A DNA stretch of 64,000 nucleotides from Edaphochlamys debaryana. Taxonomy: Eukaryota; Chlorophyta; Chlorophyceae; Chlamydomonadales. The notes under the pieces were generated by a model. The model searched no databases and had not been told where the DNA came from. It saw nothing but the letters and a program-made list of their open reading frames with translations. The stretch covers positions 1-64,000 of the forward strand of contig JAEHOE010000222.1 in assembly GCA_016858145.1 (NCBI GenBank), in the 5' to 3' direction. Position numbers and translations under genes: made by a program. Positions within the stretch are counted from its first letter, which is position 1; every line of letters starts with the position of its first letter. This document shows, piece by piece, positions 58,787 to 64,000 of this stretch.

Positions 58787-59749
58787 CTGGGGGAGGGAGG
58801 GAGGTGAGGGAGGAGGGGAGGTATCGTCGGGGGAAAGAGCGCCGGGGGGGACAGGGATGAGTAAGGGCAGGCTGATGGAGTGAGGTAAGACCGACGCGGG
58901 GCAAAAGAAGCAGAAGTGCTACCCTTGGAGGGCAGTGGGGACCAATAGAGGAGCCCACACAGCCTGGACTTCCGGTGAACCTGCACGCGAGCGGGCCCAC
59001 CCCTGGCCCAACCCAGGCCCCGCACGGGCCCAGCCCAGGCCCCAATTGGAAGCGCGGGGACCCCGGGGCAAAGCTCCAGAAGTAGACTCTTGAGAGTTAA
59101 GAGTTCACCTGGAGGTGCGGGGTGGGGGGCTGGAGGGGAAAGAGCGGCGGGGAGGTGGTCCTGAGGGAGAGTCACAGGGGCGAAGTCAAAGGAAAAGACG
59201 GGGAGCAACTGAGGGGGGATGTCATAGGAGAGAGGGCGCCAGGAAAGACGTGCCGAGGAGAACAGCTGCCAAGGGGCGCTGCTGACTGAAACGCCGCTCC
59301 TGGCATTACACGTGCACGCGCACGTCTTGATAGTATGAGCAGTTCAGGCCGCCGTATGATTACTTGTATGTGTGTCGTGTCCTGCCAACATGTGCCATCA
59401 GCCACGGCACACCCAGCCCCCCTGAGGCCCGACTTCAGTCTTCACCCCCATCCTCTTCAACCCCTGGTCCTGCTCTGGCCTACGGTATGGCCAACACACG
59501 CGTGCCAAGGCCCCCCTCCCATCCGTATGTGGGCCCCGTCGCCTGGTCTCCCAGACCCATGCAGCGGGGAGGGATGCCGAAGCCTCTGTCTGCGCACGTG
59601 GCTTGCGCATGGTCAAACTCTCTGACACCTCCCACGCAGCACGCCCCTACGCAGGCCCCTGCCCAGTCCCCGAGTCCTGCCCAGACGCCCAAGGCGCGCC
59701 CAAGGTACTGCAGGCGTCGGCGCCGCTGAATGCGCCAACGCAAGAAGCC
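58787..59749. other. Spacer between duplicated blocks; no gene recognised
   Basis: The block 1 CFAP251 fragment ends here and block 2 begins at about 59750. Frames such as 58669-59208 (-) carry no WD-repeat sequence that I can recognise. A short internal repeat (CCCAGGCCCCGCACGGGCCC and variants) lies at about 59000-59045. Confidence 0.5.
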
Positions 59750-59939
59750 GCCGCGTGCTAGAGTCCCTGCTGGGGAACACCCATGCAGCAGGGGCAGAGA
59801 GTCGGATTGCGTCAGAACGGCTAGGGAGACGCACCCCTTTGCACCCGGGGCGGCCGCTGCCACCGCGCACCTCGCCAGCTGCGCCCCCCAGCTTCCCCCT
59901 ACGCTGCCGGCGTGCGGTCCGCACCTGAGCCGCTCGCCC

Positions 59940-60870
59940 TCACATGCAGCTGCAGCACCCCGGGGGGCTCGCCGGTGGGGAGCCGCTGGTGGCCACCTCC
60001 CCCTGTCCGGGGGGGTCCGTGGCCGGTCGGGGGCCAGGCGCATGCGGCCCGCTGGTCCCCAGGCTCCCGTCCGCAGCTCCAGCCACCGGGCCCACGACTG
60101 CTGACAGGAGCGTGCCGGGCACAGCCGCCTCCGCCGCTGTGCCCGCAGCGCCAGCGCCCTGACGCTCAGCGGTCGCCCGTGAGGCAGCGCCAGCGTCCCC
60201 GGCCGTCTGCACCTCGCCCCCCCGCCGCTGCTGATCCGCCGTCTGGTGACGGGGCGGCACGTCAGGGCCTGATGAGCCCGGCCCCGACCCCGACCCCGGC
60301 TGGGCCGCGGAGCTCCACGCGGTTGCCGACCCCGGCGCCGAAGCGGACGCCGAAACAGACGGCGGGGTCACCAGAAAGCCGGCAGCGGCGGAGGCCGCCG
60401 AGCCGCCGCTGGAGCTAGGCTGCCCGCCTTGGCCGCCGCCCTCCAGGTCGGCCGCCAGAGCAGCTGCGAGGAGCCTCGGCTTCCAGGTCGGCCGCCAGAG
60501 CAGCTGCGAGGAGCTGCTGCTTCCTCTGAGCCTCCAGCGCAATGACCTCGTCCCCCCACGCCTTCCAGTGGAGGTGGTTGTTGGGGTTGGTCGGCGGGTC
60601 CGGAGGCCGAATGTGCATCTCGTCAAGAAACCGAAGACTCCTTGCAAGACTGTTGCGGGTCCGAGTGGCGCAGTCCAGCCCGGCCATGGTTGTCGCGGGT
60701 GCCCCGCCCCGCCCCGCGCCCAGGTCTGTGTTCCGGGTATCGTTTAACGCTGGTGAGTTCTCGTTGATACTGGGTAGCGCGAAAGTGTTCTGCTGCAAAA
60801 CCCGAGGTCGCGTCGGGCGCCCATACCGCGACTTGCGAGCCTTGGGTCCACATCTTCGAGAGTGATTCAT
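59940..60870 (-). pseudogene. Unknown Ala/Gly/Pro-rich protein, duplicated-block copy 2, frameshifted
   Basis: This is the counterpart of 53613-54605. From the shared ATG at 60870 the frame matches copy 1 (MNHSRRCGPKARKSRYGRPT, NTFALPSINENSPAL) but stops at 60415 after 151 residues. The rest of the match, including GGGQGGQPSSSG and the CCSCM end at 59940, continues in another frame. The break coincides with a 40-bp tandem duplication: CCAGGTCGGCCGCCAGAGCA starts at 60443 and again at 60483. Forty is not a multiple of three. So this copy is either truncated or a pseudogene. Confidence 0.6.
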
Positions 60871-61423
60871 CGTGAGCAGTGCTAGTAATGTGCGCTTTGT
60901 GGCGGCGCAACACACACGCGTGCGCTTTGTGGGGTTTGGCATCCTCAGCATGAGCCCCCCTGCCGGGTTGCAGGTGAGGCCTCTGGCCCCCGGGCCCGTT
61001 TCCCCCTGCCGTCCCTCTCCTCCCCCCCCCCAGCGCCCGACCCGCCATTGTCTGGTTTCTCACTCTTTGAGGTCGATCTCGGGGGAGTTGCTGCGGTCAC
61101 AACGCGTCACAACGGTCCCCAAGGCCTCAGCACCCCGCTCGCCGCTCCGCGCCGTCCCCCGCCCCCCGCCGTCCCCCCGTACGGTCCGTGTAGTGCTAGA
61201 AAGCCCCGTTGCTTGTGTGCTACGCGGGGGCTATGCCCGCCTCCCCCCCGTACGGTCCCGTGAGCCTCTGCCTCCCGTGAGCCCTGTTGCCCCTACAACG
61301 CTCTCCCCTACCGGTACTCGGCAAGTTCAAGTCCTCAAGAGATGCCCCATGTCACATCTAGACGATGCGTGACACCCCCAACACAACACACAACACACAA
61401 CACCGGCCCTAGGCGAAGCCAGT

Positions 61424-62460
61424 ATGCAGTTCCCACGCCCCATCAGCAAAAACTATATTGGCACACCACAGGAACAGGCAGCTGCGCGACAGCCTAGGGC
61501 CGATGCTAAGGCTGCACACCAGGCACGCGAGGCAGAGCGGGCGAAAAAGGAGGCGGCTCTGTGCCCCGAGGCTAGGATGGTTAAAGACACTTTCGTGTCG
61601 CTCCTAGCGTCCCTTCTGGATACCCTTCGCTGCATAGAGGCTCCAGTCTTGCGCGGGGTGTTCGTCAGGGCAATCAACGAGCTGGCCGCCGTCGTCCGCG
61701 ACTTGATGATGGCTGCGGGTGAGCGGCACGCGGCCCTTCAGCGCGACTTCTCCGCGCTCAGCGAGGACTATGGGGAGTTCAAGAGGGTGATAACACAAAA
61801 CTACAACGTCACGGACCGCGCCATCGCGAGCCTCCGGAGGGAGCTCAAAGCGGACATCGCCCAGACTGAGCGTTTCTCTGAGCTGATCGTGGAGACTGCC
61901 CCTAAGGAGGAGCGGGGCCGGCTGCTGCTGCGGGAGGTCTCAGATGAGATGGCGGACCGGCTGCGGTCGGGAGACCTGTCGAGGCTGGGCTTTTCGGGGC
62001 GCACTGAGCTCCAGGCTACCGTCCAGCGGAGCTGGAAGGGGAGGGGGGGTGGAATGTGGTTGTCGGGGTAACGGCAGCACAGCGGGCTGAGTTTCGGCGC
62101 AGGGCGAAGGAGGTGCGGGTGGTGAGCGGGGTGGTGGTGACGCCCTACCTCAACGCGCTCGGCAGGGCGCTGAGGAAGGAGCGGAAGCCTATCTTCGATG
62201 AGCTGCAAGCCAAGGGCCTGGCGCCTCGCTGGTTTAAAGGGGCGGATATCCTGTTTCGTGAGGGGGGGGGGCTGGATGCGGCAGGGGTACCCTTAGGGGA
62301 TGGGCGGTTCTATGGCCCAGTTACGGGTGGGGTCAAGCCCCAGGCGGTTGATGGTCGCGCTTTGCGCAGTTCTAGGTCTTGCAGGAGGCAAGGCCCGTGG
62401 AGTAGGCCGAACGGCCGCAGCGTCCAGCGCTGTGATTCTTTTGAGGATCCTTCATTGTAA
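61424..62460 (+). mobile_element. Retroelement-like ORF with a frameshift, present only in block 2
   Basis: Two overlapping plus-strand frames, 61424-62071 (215 aa) and 62056-62460, read as one protein if a shift occurs near 62050. The first part is charged and coiled-coil-like (AREAERAKKEAALCPEAR, SLRRELKADIAQTERFSEL). The second has AAQRAEFRRRAKEV ... GLAPRWFKGADILF, which resembles the C-terminal region of ORF1 proteins of non-LTR retrotransposons; that likeness is by eye only. The stop codon is part of TTGTAAAC, a TGTAA polyadenylation signal, at the right end of the segment. Block 1 lacks the whole segment. No reverse transcriptase, target-site duplication or poly-A tail was seen, so a 5'-less or non-autonomous copy is likely. 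A host gene remains possible. Confidence 0.4.
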
Positions 62461-62849
62461 ACCCGAGGACTGTGCGGGCCGCGGCCGCCAACCCGTAAGC
62501 CGGGGCTGCCCAATTCGTTGCCCACTTCTGAGCGACGACATGGACCGTCAGCACTGCACGACGCCACGGCACACCAGGGGGCCACCCTCTCTTACCCCAA
62601 CCCCACCCCACTGGCCAGCCTGATCGAATCCACAACCCACAGCGGATCCACATGGATTCACAATCCACGACGGGTTCACATGGATCCACAAGCACGACAT
62701 CCGTACACGGGCTGGCCGCATGCAACCCCACCACCTCCCCCACACCGCGACGCGGGGCCAGCCCCCTCGCACGCAGCAGCGCCCCCGCGACAGGCCGACC
62801 CACACGGGGTGGGACGACAGCCACGGCACCCAGCGTGTGTCCGCCTTCA

Positions 62850-62995
62850 CCCCTCCTTCAACCCCCCCGCTCCACAACCTCACGACGCGCCCGCCCCCTC
62901 CACCCCCCTCACGACGCGCCCGCCCCCTCCACCCCCCTCACGACGCGCCCGCCCCCTCCACCCCCCTCACGACGCGCCCGCCCCCTCCACCGTGT
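62850..62995. repeat. Short tandem repeat at the CFAP251 copy 2 stop
   Basis: Four copies of a 27-base unit built on CACGACGCGCCCGCCCCCTC lie at about 62879-62987. On the minus strand each encodes GAGAS plus a stop context. Block 1 has one copy with the same stop. So the last codons and stop of the gene were amplified in block 2. Confidence 0.85.
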
Positions 62996-64000
62996 CCGCG
63001 TCGAAGCCCAGCACGTCGGCAGCGAAGGCGGGGGCGCTGACGGCGGGGGGCATGGCCTTGTCGGGGGCGGGGGCGCCGGTGAGGGCGGACAGGGCCGCGG
63101 TGAGCTCCTCTGGGGGGGGGGGGGAAGGGGGAGAGGGGGGGGGGACGAGGGGAGGGGGCGAACGGGGAGTTGTTGAGCGGGTGCGTAGGAGGGGTGGCCA
63201 TGCGTCCCACGTCCCCTGCCGCGCGTGCCGTGCCCCCCATGCCCCCCACCCCCCCACCTGCCGACATCTGCTCCCCCGCGCCCTGCAGCAGGCTCAGCAG
63301 CTGCTCCCGGGTGAGCTTGGCTGCGGGGGGGGGGGAGGGGGAGGGGGTTAGGGAGTGTGCGTTAGGGGGGAGGACGGCAGCAGGAGGTGTAGGGCTCGCC
63401 TGCCTCGCAACCTAGGGAAAGCCAGCGTGTGGCGTAGCAAATCAGGGATCCTCACCCTTCCCCCTCCGCCTGCCTTCCACCCTCCTTCCCCTCTCCCCCC
63501 CCCAGCTCCCTGAACGCCCCTTCACCTTCACTCCCTACCCCTCCTCCCCCCCCCTCTCTCCCCCCTCACCCGGCTCCCCCTTGGCCCCCAGCTCCCTGAA
63601 CGCCGCCTCGATGTCCGCCGCCGTCACGTTGAAGAGCGGGCGGTGGTTGACGTAGAGCGAGATGAAGTCACACAGGGCGATGGCGGGGAGGGCGTCCAGG
63701 TCGCGGGAGTGGGCCATGTACTGGAGGGGGGGGAAGGGGGGGAAGAAGGGGGGGAAACGTGTGTGTATTGGGGGGAGGGAGGAGGGCGATGGCGGGGAGG
63801 GCGTCCAGGTCGCGGGAGTGGGCCATGTACTGAAGGGGGGGGGAGGGGGGAGGGAAGGAGGGAAGGAAGGAGGAAAACGTGTGTGTATTGGGGCCATAAG
63901 GCATGGCCAGCGCAGCACAGGTGCAGCGGCAGGGTAACGTCCTCAGTCAGCCAACTGCCAACCGCCGTAACCCGGCCCGGCTGCCGTACCTGCACGTGGT
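62967..64000 (-). CDS. CFAP251: CFAP251 (WDR66)-like flagellar protein, C-terminal exons, copy 2 (cut by window edge)
   Basis: The visible exons are 63990 to the edge (end of the FYPSESDIDNLLNHVQ exon expected to continue rightward), 63570-63720 (YMAHSRDLDALPAIAL, SLYVNHRPLFNVTAADIE), 63258-63320 (LTREQLLSLLQGAGEQMS) and 62967-63109 (EELTAALSALTG, FAADVLGFDADTV, stop). Phases agree and no frame break is seen. The CFAP251 C-terminus carries EF-hand-like helices next to the WD domain and acts in the calmodulin/spoke-associated complex that links radial spokes to dynein control; this is family knowledge. The WD-repeat part must lie beyond 64000. This may be the intact parent of the copy 1 fragment. 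The duplicated exon start (63785-63835) lies in the intron. Confidence 0.7.

Larger units (their letters stand above)
53340..64000. repeat. Tandem segmental duplication (two blocks)
   Basis: Block 1 (about 53340-58790) and block 2 (about 59750 to beyond 64000) contain the same things in the same order: the unknown ORF, a spacer, and the 3' exons of a CFAP251-like gene. Near-identical landmarks include CTCCCGTGAGCCCTGTTGCC (54926 and 61270), GACATCCGTACACGGGCTGG (about 55267 and 62697) and the coding exons. Block 2 has an extra 1.1 kb at about 61356-62465. The period is about 6.3 kb at the spacer and about 7.4 kb past the extra segment. Confidence 0.85.

Noticed and set aside
1..64000. tRNA or rRNA genes
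   Set aside because: No cloverleaf with conserved T-arm sequence or rRNA core was recognised on either strand by eye; a covariance-model scan would be needed to exclude a diverged one.

Overview
The window is nuclear DNA of a flagellated green alga of the Chlamydomonadales (volvocine or Chlamydomonas-like); the exact species cannot be told from sequence alone. Reasons: very high GC, genes broken into many short exons with GTGAG/GTGCG-type donors and C-rich acceptors, TGTAA-type polyadenylation signals, a pherophorin extracellular-matrix gene, a chloroplast sedoheptulose-1,7-bisphosphatase, and a flagellar (CFAP251-type) gene. All gene models below were assembled by hand from splice sites and reading-frame phase, so exon edges are good hypotheses rather than transcript-proven. 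Layout. 1-8745: an uninterrupted array of about 52 copies of a 169-bp satellite, each carrying a 10-bp-stem hairpin; the array runs off the left edge. 8746-10260: no gene seen. 10260-10735: degenerate tandem repeat that includes the last coding part of the next gene. 10688-15945 (-): ten-exon PP2C protein phosphatase with a targeting-like N-terminus. 17856-22887 (-): eleven-exon secreted subtilase whose catalytic-Asp exon joins the next exon only if one base is added. 24658-27506 (-): intact eleven-exon SBPase (387 aa). 28243-34817 (+): sixteen-exon pherophorin-like protein (954 aa) with three pherophorin modules and two proline-rich rods; it diverges from SBPase across a 736-bp shared upstream region. 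35903-39916 (+), 41024-45513 (-) and 46748-50900 (-): three close paralogues of a thirteen-exon type II membrane protein with a C-terminal SGNH/PC-esterase (CASD1/NXPE/TBL-like) domain, probably a Golgi glycan O-acetyltransferase or esterase. 50901-53612: no gene recognised. 53613-64000: a tandem duplication of a roughly 6.5-7 kb block. Each copy has an unknown Ala/Gly/Pro-rich ORF and the C-terminal exons of a CFAP251 (WDR66) gene, all on the minus strand. Copy 1 of CFAP251 is a fragment with a one-base frameshift and an eight-fold amplification of one exon end; copy 2 continues past the right edge. An extra 1.1-kb retroelement-like segment is present only in copy 2. How it fits together: the pherophorin and the three SGNH-domain genes both point to the secretory pathway and extracellular matrix, so the 28-51 kb stretch may be a cell-wall neighbourhood; that link is inference. 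The PP2C, SBPase, subtilase and flagellar genes look like unrelated housekeeping neighbours. The strongest 'unusual' signals are the satellite, the SGNH triplet with its exon 7/8 phase conflict, and the exon-end amplification in CFAP251.
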